13,520 bases of DNA from an uncultured Bilophila sp. (GTDB lineage Bacteria > Desulfobacterota > Desulfovibrionia > Desulfovibrionales > Desulfovibrionaceae). The translations under genes were made by a program, and so were the position numbers. The notes beneath the pieces were generated by a model, which worked only from the letters and a program-made list of their open reading frames with translations, searched no databases and was not told the DNA's origin. Below, piece after piece: positions 6,213 through 12,766 of the stretch; position 1 is the first letter of the stretch; every line of letters begins with the position of its first letter. The DNA is taken from assembly GCA_910585945.1 (NCBI GenBank), contig CAJUHZ010000055.1, positions 1-13,520 on the forward strand. The letters run 5' to 3'.

Positions 6213-6472
6213 GCAAGGACATGAAGTCCGCAAAAGCGTCTCTAGCGGGATTTGCGAGGGGTGTCAAGCACAATTCACGCTCTGATCGTACTCCGGCTCG
6301 CTCAGAAGCGTGCGGCAAGAATGTGTGCGGCCGTCAGGTTTGTACAGACGAGCACGGGCCGCCGGCCGCGCAAGGCACGGAGCGCGTCAGAACGGCCGGG
6401 CGGAAAAATACCGGCTTTTCACTCATGGAAGCTTCCCGAAGGCCGCCTCTTGTTTGACAGGAGGGTGCAGTC
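6213..6472. other. intergenic region between tRNA-Ser and the liv locus
   Basis: It contains the tRNA promoter (minus). On the plus strand there is a small GCCGG/CCGGC hairpin (6395-6399 with 6411-6415) followed by TTTTC. It resembles a weak attenuator or terminator ahead of the liv locus. I do not see a convincing sigma70 or sigma54 promoter for livJ; TTGACA at 6454-6459 has no -10 partner. Confidence 0.4.
6239..6267 (-). promoter_or_regulatory. promoter of tRNA-Ser
   Basis: On the minus strand TTGACA (6262-6267, perfect) is followed after 17 bp by TAGAGA (6239-6244). The predicted start is near 6232, giving a 20-nt leader before the mature tRNA 5' end at 6212. Confidence 0.8.
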
Positions 6473-6562
6473 ATGGCACAGAAACATTCTCATGCGGCGT
6501 TCCGCAGCCTTGTTCCCGAACTGTTCCGGGAAATGCGCCGGAACCCGCGTTCACCGCAATAA
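6473..6562 (+). CDS. 29-codon upstream ORF (possible leader peptide) of livJ
   Basis: The ATG at 6473 has a near-ideal Shine-Dalgarno AGGAGGG (6459-6465) 7 nt upstream, stronger than that of most full-length genes here. The peptide begins MAQKHSHAAF, continues with a basic/amphipathic stretch (RSLVPELFREMRR) and ends RSPQ before TAA at 6560-6562. The stop is 22 nt before the livJ ATG. It lacks the Leu/Ile/Val runs of classical attenuation leaders. A 7-bp hairpin (GTTCCGG 6523-6529 with CCGGAAC 6538-6544) lies in its 3' part, and another hairpin follows the stop. The likely role is translational control of livJ. A free-standing small protein is possible. Not recognised. Confidence 0.5.
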   Translation: MAQKHSHAAFRSLVPELFREMRRNPRSPQ

Positions 6563-6580
6563 CCCAGATCCTGGGGGAGG
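6563..6580 (+). promoter_or_regulatory. hairpin abutting the livJ ribosome binding site
   Basis: CCCAG (6563-6567) pairs with CTGGG (6571-6575) around ATC, and the livJ Shine-Dalgarno GGGAGG (6575-6580) begins in its 3' arm. The uORF stop (6560-6562) immediately precedes it, so a ribosome ending there would melt the hairpin. Confidence 0.4.
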
Positions 6581-6584
6581 CTTT

Positions 6585-7706
6585 ATGGCACGCGCATGGT
6601 TGAAAGCCGCAATCGCTGCTCTGGCCCTGACGGGGCTGTCGGCGTCGGCTCATGCCGCCGACACCATCAAACTCGGTGTCCCCGGCGCGCATTCGGGCGA
6701 TCTCGTGTCCTACGGGCAGCCAAGTCTCAACGCGGCCCGCATTGTTGTCGAGGAAATCAACGCCAAGGGCGGCATCCTCGGCAGGCAGGTGGAGGTCATC
6801 GCCCAGGATGACCAGTGCAAGCCGGAGCTTGGCACCAACGCCGCCACCAAGCTGTTGTCCGAGGGGGTGGACGTGATCATGGGTTCGATCTGCTCCGGAG
6901 CCACCAAGGCCGCCCTGCCCATTTATACGGATGCGAAAAAGATTTCCATCTCGCCGTCGGCCACCACGCCGGATCTGACCGAAAGCGGCGACAACCCCTA
7001 TTTCTTCCGCACCATCGCCTCTGACAGCGAGCAGGGCCGTCTGGCCGCCGGTTTCGTCAGGGATACACTCGGCGCGAAAAAGGTCGCGCTTCTGCATGAC
7101 AAGGGCGATTACGGGCGTGGCTTCACCAATTATGCCCGCGAAGTCCTGGAAAAGGGCGGCGTGGAGATCGTTCTTTCGGAAGGGATCACCCCCGGCGCAG
7201 TGGACTATTCCGCCGTCATCCAGAAATTGCGGCAATCCAAGGCGGATGCCGTGATCTTCGGCGGCTACCATCCGGAAGCTTCCAAGCTTGTGCAGCAGAT
7301 GAAAAAGCGTCGCGTCAGGATCCCCTTTGTCTCCGACGACGGCGTGAAGGACGAAGCCTTCCTGAAAGTGGCCGCCAAGGAAGCCGAGGGGCTTGTCTAC
7401 GCCACAGGACCCAAGGATGTTTCCAAACTTCCGGCCAACATTCACGCGCGCGAACTGCATGTGAAAAAATACGGCGTTGCGCCGGGCGCGTTCTACGACA
7501 ACGCCTACGCGGCGACGGTGGCCCTGCTTGCCGCTATCGAAAAGGCGGGCGGAACCGACAATGTCGATGCGATCATGCATGCGTTGCGTACCGAATATGT
7601 GGATACGCCTATCGGGCGGATCAAGTTTGATGACAAGGGCGATGCCGAAGGCATCGGCTTCTCCATCTACAAGGTGGAGGGCGGAGATTTCGTCGAGCAG
7701 AAGTAA
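6585..7706 (+). CDS. livJ: branched-chain amino-acid ABC transporter substrate-binding protein
   Basis: A 373-aa periplasmic type-I binding protein (LivJ/LivK family). A Sec signal peptide spans residues 1-25: MARAWLK, a hydrophobic core, and AHA cleaved before DTIKLG. The Cys pair in DDQCKPE (C78) and GSICSGAT (C103) matches the conserved disulfide of E. coli LivJ. SGATKAALPIY followed by ISPSATTPDLT corresponds to the ligand-binding Ser/Thr segment. Length matches the family. The ATG at 6585 is chosen because GGGAGG lies just upstream and the signal peptide begins there; longer in-frame starts lack both. It is separated from livH by 448 bp and so probably has its own expression level, as is usual for binding proteins. 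Ligand specificity (Leu/Ile/Val or other amino acids) is inferred from the family. Confidence 0.93.
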   Translation: MARAWLKAAIAALALTGLSASAHAADTIKLGVPGAHSGDLVSYGQPSLNAARIVVEEINAKGGILGRQVEVIAQDDQCKPELGTNAATKLLSEGVDVIMGSICSGATKAALPIYTDAKKISISPSATTPDLTESGDNPYFFRTIASDSEQGRLAAGFVRDTLGAKKVALLHDKGDYGRGFTNYAREVLEKGGVEIVLSEGITPGAVDYSAVIQKLRQSKADAVIFGGYHPEASKLVQQMKKRRVRIPFVSDDGVKDEAFLKVAAKEAEGLVYATGPKDVSKLPANIHARELHVKKYGVAPGAFYDNAYAATVALLAAIEKAGGTDNVDAIMHALRTEYVDTPIGRIKFDDKGDAEGIGFSIYKVEGGDFVEQK

Positions 7707-7761
7707 AGCCCGGCCCGGCGGCATCGGCCGGTTGCGGGGAGATGCGGCGCAAGCCGTTTTT

Positions 7762-7796
7762 GTGCGGGCGGCGCGTCCGGGAAGGGCGCGCCGCAC
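7762..7796 (+). other. GC-rich hairpin downstream of livJ
   Basis: GTGC (7762-7765) pairs with 7793-7796 and GGCGCG (7770-7775) with CGCGCC (7787-7792), with a 4-nt bulge and an 11-nt loop. There is no T run, so it may stabilise the livJ mRNA 3' end or act as a processing site rather than terminate. The bases just before it (7745-7773) weakly resemble the dispersed palindrome. Confidence 0.4.
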
Positions 7797-7838
7797 AGGC
7801 CGTGTTCAGGCGTTGACCGATCCCCCAGGTCAGTCCTG

Positions 7839-7896
7839 ATGAATCCGCCTGCTGCAAAACCGTTTTGCGTTTGGCGGCATTGCAAGGCCAGCATTG
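7839..7896. repeat. dispersed imperfect palindrome, copy 2
   Basis: It is the homologue of 5950-6010 (50/58 identical). The hairpin arms are CCGCC (7845-7849) with GGCGG (7873-7877), and GCAAAA (7854-7859) with TTTTGC (7863-7868). The pairing is kept although bases in and next to the arms differ from copy 1, consistent with selection on structure. Confidence 0.75.
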
Positions 7897-8154
7897 ACCT
7901 GACGGTATGTTCAATACAGCTTCGCCCGCTGTTTGCCTTGCTTTCTGCCAGCCGAAAGAACGGCTTTGCGTGGACGACGTTTCAATGAGGTCTGGTCCTG
8001 GCGTCTGCCTGCACAAGCAGACGCCGCCCGTAAGGGCGTCGCGGCGGCGCAGTCGTCGTGAGCGAGCGAAAAACCACATGTTTTCGCGGTGATCCTGCGA
8101 AAAATGTTCGCATGTTCATGCAAATGTTTTTTGCGATGAGACATAGGACGGAAC
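7897..8154. other. leader/intergenic region before livHMGF
   Basis: This is the second half of the 448-bp livJ-livH gap. No ORF with a usable ribosome binding site was found. It contains AGCCG/CGGCT (near 7950-7966), the alternative hairpins at 8000-8040, and an AT-richer stretch from 8066 to 8134 with successive short hairpins. TTGACC at 7894 has no well-spaced -10. A separate promoter for livHMGF is plausible but not located. Confidence 0.4.
8000..8040 (+). promoter_or_regulatory. mutually exclusive hairpins in the livH leader
   Basis: GGCGTCTGC (8000-8008) pairs perfectly with GCAGACGCC (8017-8025). Alternatively GACGCC (8020-8025) pairs with GGCGTC (8035-8040). A small GCCC-GTAA-GGGC stem-loop (8026-8037) can nest in the second form. 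Two further hairpins follow: GCGAAAA (8066-8072) with TTTTCGC (8081-8087), and TGCGAA (8096-8101) with TTCGCA (8107-8112). This is a pattern compatible with a conformational switch. No ligand class is recognised. Confidence 0.4.
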
Positions 8155-9063
8155 ATGGATCTGGAATATTTTTTGGGGCTGTTCTTCAGCGGCGTGACGC
8201 GCGGGAGCATTTACGCGCTCATCGCCCTCGGCTACACGATGGTGTACGGCATCATAGAGCTGATCAACTTCGCCCACGGCGAAATTTACATGATCGGCAT
8301 GTTCACCGGGCTGCTTGTGGCGAGCGCGCTGGGAATGTACGGCTTTCCGGCGCTCGGCGTGCTTGTCGTCGCGGGGCTGGCCGCCGTCGTCTGGTGCGCC
8401 GCGTACGGCTACACCATCGAACGGATCGCCTACCGTCCCTTGCGGGGGGCTTCCCGTCTTTCGCCGCTCATTTCGGCCATAGGCATGTCCATTTTTCTGC
8501 AAAATTATGTGATGCTGGCGCAAACGGCGGATTTCGTGAGTTTTCCCCAGCTTATGCCGGAGTTTGAATTCCTTGAGCCTGTGGCGGACATGATCGGTTC
8601 GAGCGATCTGCTCATCATGGCGACAAGCCTGTGCGCCATGGTCGGCCTTACGTTGTTCATTCGCTGCACCAGGATGGGCAAGGCAATGCGCGCCACGGCC
8701 CAGAACCGCAAGATGGCCATGCTGCTTGGCATTGACGCCGACAGGATCATTTCCCTGACCTTCATCATTGGCTCTTCCCTGGCCGCCGTCGGCGGAGTGC
8801 TGATCGCCTCGCATGTGGTGCAGATCAACTTCAGCATCGGCTTTATCGCGGGCATCAAGGCGTTCACCGCGGCGGTGCTCGGCGGCATCGGGTCCATTCC
8901 CGGCGCGATGGTGGGCGGTCTTGTGCTTGGCGTGTGCGAAAGCTACGCCACGGGGTATATTTCCAGCTCCTACGAGGACGCGCTGACGTTCGCCCTGCTT
9001 GTCCTCATTCTCCTGTTTCGCCCGGCCGGCATTTTGGGCAAGCCCAAAGTGCAGAAGGTGTGA
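8155..9063 (+). CDS. livH: branched-chain amino-acid ABC transporter permease LivH
   Basis: A 302-aa polytopic inner-membrane permease, first half of the LivHM channel. The N-terminal GVTRGSIYALIALGYTMVYGIIELINFAHGEI (about 13-44) is the characteristic LivH opening. About eight hydrophobic helices follow, then the conserved cytoplasmic loop RCTRMGKAMRATAQNRKMAMLLGID (about 169-193), which contacts the ATPases. AAVLGGIGSIPGAMVGGLVLG (about 240-260) and the FRPAGILGK terminus also match. Length is typical (about 300). ATG at 8155 with TAGGA 6 nt upstream. It is followed by livM after 89 bp, with which it forms the transmembrane pair. Confidence 0.95.
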   Translation: MDLEYFLGLFFSGVTRGSIYALIALGYTMVYGIIELINFAHGEIYMIGMFTGLLVASALGMYGFPALGVLVVAGLAAVVWCAAYGYTIERIAYRPLRGASRLSPLISAIGMSIFLQNYVMLAQTADFVSFPQLMPEFEFLEPVADMIGSSDLLIMATSLCAMVGLTLFIRCTRMGKAMRATAQNRKMAMLLGIDADRIISLTFIIGSSLAAVGGVLIASHVVQINFSIGFIAGIKAFTAAVLGGIGSIPGAMVGGLVLGVCESYATGYISSSYEDALTFALLVLILLFRPAGILGKPKVQKV

Positions 9064-9077
9064 TCCAACCGATTGTT

Positions 9078-9096
9078 GCGCCCGGCCGCCGGGCGC
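9078..9096 (+). other. strong GC hairpin between livH and livM
   Basis: GCGCCCGG (9078-9085) pairs perfectly with CCGGGCGC (9089-9096) around a 3-nt loop. There is no T run. It could tune relative livH/livM expression or protect the mRNA. Function is not known. Confidence 0.5.
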
Positions 9097-9152
9097 CGGA
9101 ACAGCTTGGCCCGCACGCGCGGCCGCGGGCGACGCAAGGAGGACCAGCCGCC

Positions 9153-10385
9153 ATGCATGTGCTTACAAAGGCGCTCATCGTCAGCGTCTGGTTCATGGTG
9201 CTTACCTTTCCCCTCATGGTCATGAAGGTGGACAGGATCAACAACGCCATTGTCTGGCGCTGGGAAAACATGGCTTTCATGGGCATTGCCGCGTTTGTTC
9301 TGGCCCTGCTGTGGCACTGGAGCCTTGTGCGGCGGCGGAAGGAAGCCGGCGGCCCGTCCCTGCTGCATGGCGCGACCGCCGTGTTGCGCCGGCCCAAAGC
9401 GCGGCGCATCGGTCTCGGGCTGCTGGCGTTGCTCATGCTGATCATGCCGGTCATCAGTTCACTGTACCAGGTGAACATCATGATCTCGGCCATGCTGTAC
9501 ATCATTCTCGGCCTTGGCCTGAACATCGTGGTGGGCCTTGCCGGCCAGCTTGTGCTCGGTTACGCCGCGTTTTATGCGGTGGGCGCTTACACCTACGCTC
9601 TGCTCAATCACTATTTCGGTCTGGGGTTCTGGGCCGTGCTGCCCGTGGGTGGTCTGGTGACGGCGCTTTTCGGGCTGATGCTCGGTTTTCCCGTGCTGCG
9701 GCTCAAGGGTGACTACCTGGCTATCGTCACGCTCGGTTTCGGAGAGATCACCCGTCTGGTGCTGGAAAACTGGACGGACGTGACGCGCGGATCCTTCGGC
9801 ATCGCGAACATTGAGCGCCCCGGTTTTTTCGGCGTGAATCTGGATGTGACGCAAGCCACGGGTTATATTTACTATATTGTGCTGGCGGCTGTGGTCCTGA
9901 CCATCATTGTGGTGACGCGCCTCAAGAATTCGCGGATTGGTCTGGCCCTGCAAGCGTTGCGCGAGGATGAAATCGCCTGCGAGGCGATGGGCATTGATCT
10001 GACGAAGGTCAAGCTGTCGGCCTTCGCGCTCGGTTCGTGCTGGGCCGGTTTTGCCGGCGTGATTTTCGCGGCCAAGACGACGTTCATCAATCCGGCCAGC
10101 TTCACGTTCATGGAATCGGCCATGATCCTTTCCATGGTGGTGCTCGGCGGCATGGGATCGGTGACGGGCGTGACCATTGCGGCCGTTATCCTCGTGCTTG
10201 CGCCGGAGTATCTCCGCGCCTTTTCCGAATACCGGATGCTCATTTTCGGCGCGGTCATGGTGATCATGATGATCTACCGCCCGCAGGGACTTGTCACGGA
10301 CGAAAAGCGCGCCTACCGGGTCAGCGGCCTGGACGACTCCGACGGGCCGAAAGGCGCGCCCCGGGCTGAAGGAGGCGCGGCATGA
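9153..10385 (+). CDS. livM: branched-chain amino-acid ABC transporter permease LivM
   Basis: A 410-aa inner-membrane permease, partner of LivH. Residues 1-105 form an N-terminal extension with three hydrophobic segments (about 5-24, 41-57, 87-104), as in the long E. coli-type LivM (425 aa) rather than short LivM. The core begins near 110 with LGLNIVVGLAGQLVLGYAAF, followed by LRLKGDYLAIVTLGFGEI (182-199), the ATPase-contact loop NSRIGLALQALREDEIACEAMGI, GGMGSVTGVTIAA and the YRPQGLV end. The ATG at 9153, with AAGGAGGA 9 nt upstream, is chosen over longer in-frame starts inside livH. A hydrophilic tail of about 30 residues follows YRPQGL. Its TGA overlaps the livG ATG (ATGA 10382-10385). Confidence 0.95.
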   Translation: MHVLTKALIVSVWFMVLTFPLMVMKVDRINNAIVWRWENMAFMGIAAFVLALLWHWSLVRRRKEAGGPSLLHGATAVLRRPKARRIGLGLLALLMLIMPVISSLYQVNIMISAMLYIILGLGLNIVVGLAGQLVLGYAAFYAVGAYTYALLNHYFGLGFWAVLPVGGLVTALFGLMLGFPVLRLKGDYLAIVTLGFGEITRLVLENWTDVTRGSFGIANIERPGFFGVNLDVTQATGYIYYIVLAAVVLTIIVVTRLKNSRIGLALQALREDEIACEAMGIDLTKVKLSAFALGSCWAGFAGVIFAAKTTFINPASFTFMESAMILSMVVLGGMGSVTGVTIAAVILVLAPEYLRAFSEYRMLIFGAVMVIMMIYRPQGLVTDEKRAYRVSGLDDSDGPKGAPRAEGGAA

Positions 10386-11239
10386 CGGCTCCCGTGCTTG
10401 AAGTGCGTTCCCTTTCCAAAAACTTCGGCGGCTTGCGCGCGCTGAATGATGTGGATCTGGATATAGCCGAAAACGAAATCGTGGCCCTGATCGGCCCCAA
10501 CGGCGCGGGCAAGACCACCTTTTTCAACTGCATCACCGGCATTTACGAACCTACGGAAGGAACCGTCCGCCTTCAGCCGCGATCCCGTATGGGATCCGGG
10601 GCGAGCGCCGGATCGCCAGCGGGAGAACAGCCGGATCAGGACGACGCGCCGGCACGGGCGCTGCTCCTCAACGGACGCAAGCCGCACGAGGTCACCAGGC
10701 TCGGCATGGCGCGCACCTTTCAGAACATCCGGCTCTTCCCCACCATGACCGTGCTGGAAAACGTCATGATCGGCCGCCATTGCCGGACGCGAGCGGGCAT
10801 TCTCGGCGCGATTCTGCTGGATCCGCGCACGCGCGCCGAAGAGCAGGACAGCATCGATCGCGCTTACGAACTGCTCAGGGAAGTCGGCCTGCACAAGCAC
10901 TACAGGGATGAAGCGCGCAACCTGCCCTACGGGGCGCAGCGCCGCCTTGAAATCGCACGGGCGCTGGCCACGGAGCCGCATGTGCTGCTGCTTGACGAGC
11001 CGGCCGCCGGCATGAATCCGCAGGAAACGCTGGAACTCAGGGAACTCGTTCTTGATGTGCGCGAACGCTTCCGCCTGTCGGTGCTGCTCATTGAGCACGA
11101 TATGGGCATGGTCATGTCCCTGTCCGACAGGATCTATGTGATGGAATACGGTTCCCGCATCGCCGTGGGCACGCCGCGGGAAGTGCGGGAAAATCCCAAG
11201 GTGATCAAAGCGTACCTGGGCGAGGCGGATCATGCTTGA
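10382..11239 (+). CDS. livG: branched-chain amino-acid ABC transporter ATPase LivG, with an insert
   Basis: A 285-aa cytoplasmic ATPase of the LivHMGF complex. Walker A is GPNGAGKTT (38-46), the Q-loop TFQNIRLFP (Q114), the signature region LPYGAQRRLEIARAL (181-195, in place of LSYGQQRR), Walker B VLLLDEPAAGMNP (201-213) and the switch His LIEHDMGMVM (H239). The family-typical LivG length is about 255. The extra length is mostly an insert at about 63-93, rich in Ser, Gly, Ala, Asp and Pro, between the GTV and LNG strands of the ATP-core subdomain, where relatives have a tight turn. The frame is intact and all motifs are present, so it should be functional. It is translationally coupled to livM (4-bp overlap) and overlaps livF by 8 bp. 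Confidence 0.95.
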   Translation: MTAPVLEVRSLSKNFGGLRALNDVDLDIAENEIVALIGPNGAGKTTFFNCITGIYEPTEGTVRLQPRSRMGSGASAGSPAGEQPDQDDAPARALLLNGRKPHEVTRLGMARTFQNIRLFPTMTVLENVMIGRHCRTRAGILGAILLDPRTRAEEQDSIDRAYELLREVGLHKHYRDEARNLPYGAQRRLEIARALATEPHVLLLDEPAAGMNPQETLELRELVLDVRERFRLSVLLIEHDMGMVMSLSDRIYVMEYGSRIAVGTPREVRENPKVIKAYLGEADHA

Positions 11240-11936
11240 ACTTCGCGGCGTCAACACGTTTTACGGCAATATTCAGGCTCTGCGCGACGTGAGCCTGCAC
11301 ATCCGCGAGGGAGAGATCGTCACGCTCATCGGGGCCAACGGCGCGGGCAAAAGCACCACGCTGATGACCATTTGCGGCGGCATCCCGCCGCGGAGCGGGC
11401 AGATCCTCTTCCGGGGCCAGCCCATTCATGCGCTCAAGCCGAACAGGATTGTGGCGCTGGGCATCAGCCAGGTCCCCGAAGGACGGTTGATCTTCCCCGA
11501 TCTTACCGTGCAGGAAAATCTTGATATGGGGGCCTTTCTGCGCAACGACGCGCGCGGGATACGCGCCGATCTCGACTACGTTTTCGACCTTTTTCCCATC
11601 CTTGCGCAACGGCGCAGGCAGGCGGGCGGCACGCTCTCCGGCGGGGAACAACAGATGCTGGCCATTTCACGCGCGATCATGGCCCGCCCCTCGCTCCTGT
11701 TGCTCGATGAGCCTTCCCTTGGCCTGGCTCCGATCATCATTCAGCAGATCTTTTCGATCATTGAAAAAATCAATGCGGACGGGGCAACCGTTTTTCTTGT
11801 GGAGCAAAACGCCAATCAGGCGTTGCGCATCGCCAACCGCGGCTATGTGATGGAGACGGGGCGTATCGTCATGGAAGACGACGCTGCGACCCTTCTCTCC
11901 AACGAGGCCGTGCGCAAAGCCTACCTCGGCATGTGA
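11232..11936 (+). CDS. livF: branched-chain amino-acid ABC transporter ATPase LivF
   Basis: A 234-aa second ATPase of the complex. It shows Walker A GANGAGKST (34-42), the Q-loop segment ISQVPEGRLIF (Q80), signature LSGGEQQMLAI (135-145), Walker B LLLLDEPSLGLAP (155-167) and FLVEQN (188-193). Gln at the switch-His position is normal for LivF, while its partner LivG keeps His. Length matches LivF (about 235). ATG at 11232 inside the end of livG, with GAGG 6 nt upstream, so translation is coupled and a 1:1 ratio is expected. It is the last gene of the operon, followed 35 bp later by a strong terminator. Confidence 0.96.
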   Translation: MLELRGVNTFYGNIQALRDVSLHIREGEIVTLIGANGAGKSTTLMTICGGIPPRSGQILFRGQPIHALKPNRIVALGISQVPEGRLIFPDLTVQENLDMGAFLRNDARGIRADLDYVFDLFPILAQRRRQAGGTLSGGEQQMLAISRAIMARPSLLLLDEPSLGLAPIIIQQIFSIIEKINADGATVFLVEQNANQALRIANRGYVMETGRIVMEDDAATLLSNEAVRKAYLGM

Positions 11937-11970
11937 ACAGGGCGGGAATATCCCCGTTCTGCCCCGAAGG

Positions 11971-12006
11971 AAAACGCCCCGCCGCTGAAAAACGGTGGGG
12001 CGTTTT
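11971..12006. terminator. bidirectional terminator between livF and the membrane-protein gene
   Basis: AAAACGCCCCGCCG (11971-11984) pairs with CGGTGGGGCGTTTT (11993-12006), with one G-U pair and an 8-nt loop. It ends in TTTT on both strands, so it can serve livF (plus) and the convergent gene ending at 12055 (minus). Confidence 0.9.
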
Positions 12007-12054
12007 GTTGCGCGCCGGCGTACGGGAGGGATGGATCGGGCGTGGCCGGGGCGC

Positions 12055-12465
12055 TCAGGCGGCCCTGTTGCCGGAAAAACCGGAAGGATCGCCAGCATTG
12101 TTGAAAACCATGACGGGTCTGCTCACGTTGTCAAAGCGTTCGGCGGCCACGCGCATGGCCAGAGGAATGGAGGACAGCGCGCCTTCCGCCGTTCCCGAGG
12201 AACCCGCGGCCATGAACACGGCGCCGTCAAGGCAGGCTCTTGAATCGGCAAGGTTGAGCACCAGCGCGAGGGCGGCGCTCAGCACTACCACGGCCACGGC
12301 AGGGGCGGAAGCATACGCGCCGCTTTCCAGCCCGCCGCCAAGCAGAATGGCGGCAGCGGCTCCCATGAGCGCGGAAAGGAATGCTCCGCCGTCAAGATGT
12401 CTGACGGCAAAACGCTGGACGGCAAAAGGAACCAGGAGAGAGACAAGAGCGATAGTGGCGGTCAT
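12055..12465 (-). CDS. small predicted membrane protein, unrecognised
   Basis: A 136-aa protein of unknown family. Three hydrophobic segments are visible (about 3-18, 28-44, 53-72), with a weaker one near 80-90. A polar C-terminal half with GSSGTAEGALSS (88-99) and RPVMVFNNAGDPSGFSG (116-132) follows. The Gly-rich, polar GSSGTAEG element after the helices recalls re-entrant loops in secondary transporters, but I cannot place it in a family. It could be a fragment of, or subunit for, a larger carrier. The ATG at 12465 with GAGGA about 7 nt upstream is preferred. An in-frame start at 12576 overlaps the predicted promoter and would add a non-hydrophobic stretch. Single gene with its own promoter, ending at the bidirectional terminator. 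Confidence 0.6.
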   Translation of the reverse strand: MTATIALVSLLVPFAVQRFAVRHLDGGAFLSALMGAAAAILLGGGLESGAYASAPAVAVVVLSAALALVLNLADSRACLDGAVFMAAGSSGTAEGALSSIPLAMRVAAERFDNVSRPVMVFNNAGDPSGFSGNRAA

Positions 12466-12521
12466 GGCAGCATCCTCGCAAGCGTTTGCGGCACGCGGCG
12501 CGTGTCGGTTTGTTTGGTATT

Positions 12522-12538
12522 GACGAATAGTGTTCGTC
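12522..12538. promoter_or_regulatory. operator-like palindrome at the membrane-protein gene start
   Basis: GACGAA-N5-TTCGTC is a perfect 6-bp inverted repeat. It sits just downstream of the predicted transcription start (near 12541) of the minus-strand gene at 12055-12465, a classical repressor-operator position. The regulator is not identified. Confidence 0.5.
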
Positions 12539-12547
12539 GTTGTCGAA

Positions 12548-12576
12548 ACACTACGCGGGGCCGCCCTGCATGTCAA
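12548..12576 (-). promoter_or_regulatory. promoter of the small membrane-protein gene
   Basis: On the minus strand TTGACA (12571-12576, perfect) is followed after 17 bp by TAGTGT (12548-12553, 3/6). The good -35 with a poor -10 suggests a regulated promoter. The leader is about 75 nt. Confidence 0.55.
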
Positions 12577-12579
12577 GAA

Positions 12580-12720
12580 TTTTCTGAACTATTTTTGTTT
12601 ATATCGAACAAAAATTTTCAGCCTGCGAAATTTTTTATATATAATAAATAATATCAATATATTATTGTGATTTTGTTAAAGTCCGATATGTTTGATAATA
12701 TCAAATTATATTCTGAATAT
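12580..12720. promoter_or_regulatory. AT-rich divergent control region with three palindromes
   Basis: It is extremely AT-rich compared with the flanking genes. Palindromes: ATTTTTGTT (12591-12599) with AACAAAAAT (12607-12615), 7-bp spacer; AATAATAT (12647-12654) with ATATTATT (12659-12666); TTTGAT-AAT-ATCAAA (12691-12705). The first lies upstream of the minus promoter and the third overlaps the -10 of the plus promoter. They are candidate regulator or nucleoid-protein binding sites. Confidence 0.55.
12673..12701 (+). promoter_or_regulatory. probable promoter of the Cys-rich protein gene
   Basis: TTGTTA (12673-12678, 4/6), a 17-bp spacer, then TAATAT (12696-12701, 4/6). The -10 lies inside the palindrome 12691-12705, so a bound regulator would block it. 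In such AT-rich DNA chance matches are easy. Confidence 0.4.
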
Positions 12721-12766
12721 GCAAAATGATGGGCCGCGTGCCCGATCTTCCACCGGGAGAAAAGCC

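Noticed and set aside
6475..6490. sigma54 promoter upstream of livJ (TGGCAC)
   Set aside because: TGGCAC is present but no GC/TTGC -12 element follows at the required spacing, and it lies inside the small ORF.
6471..7796. A 441-codon open frame on the minus strand opposite livJ
   Set aside because: It is the mirror of livJ codon bias. The product has no family character, and the sense protein has a signal peptide and conserved motifs.
8934..9152. Longer in-frame start for livM inside livH
   Set aside because: It would add 73 residues of non-membrane sequence overlapping livH. The ATG at 9153 has AAGGAGGA upstream and begins directly with a family-like helix.
12694..12712. Fur box in the AT-rich region
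   Set aside because: Only about 11 of 19 positions fit the consensus, which is expected by chance in such AT-rich DNA.
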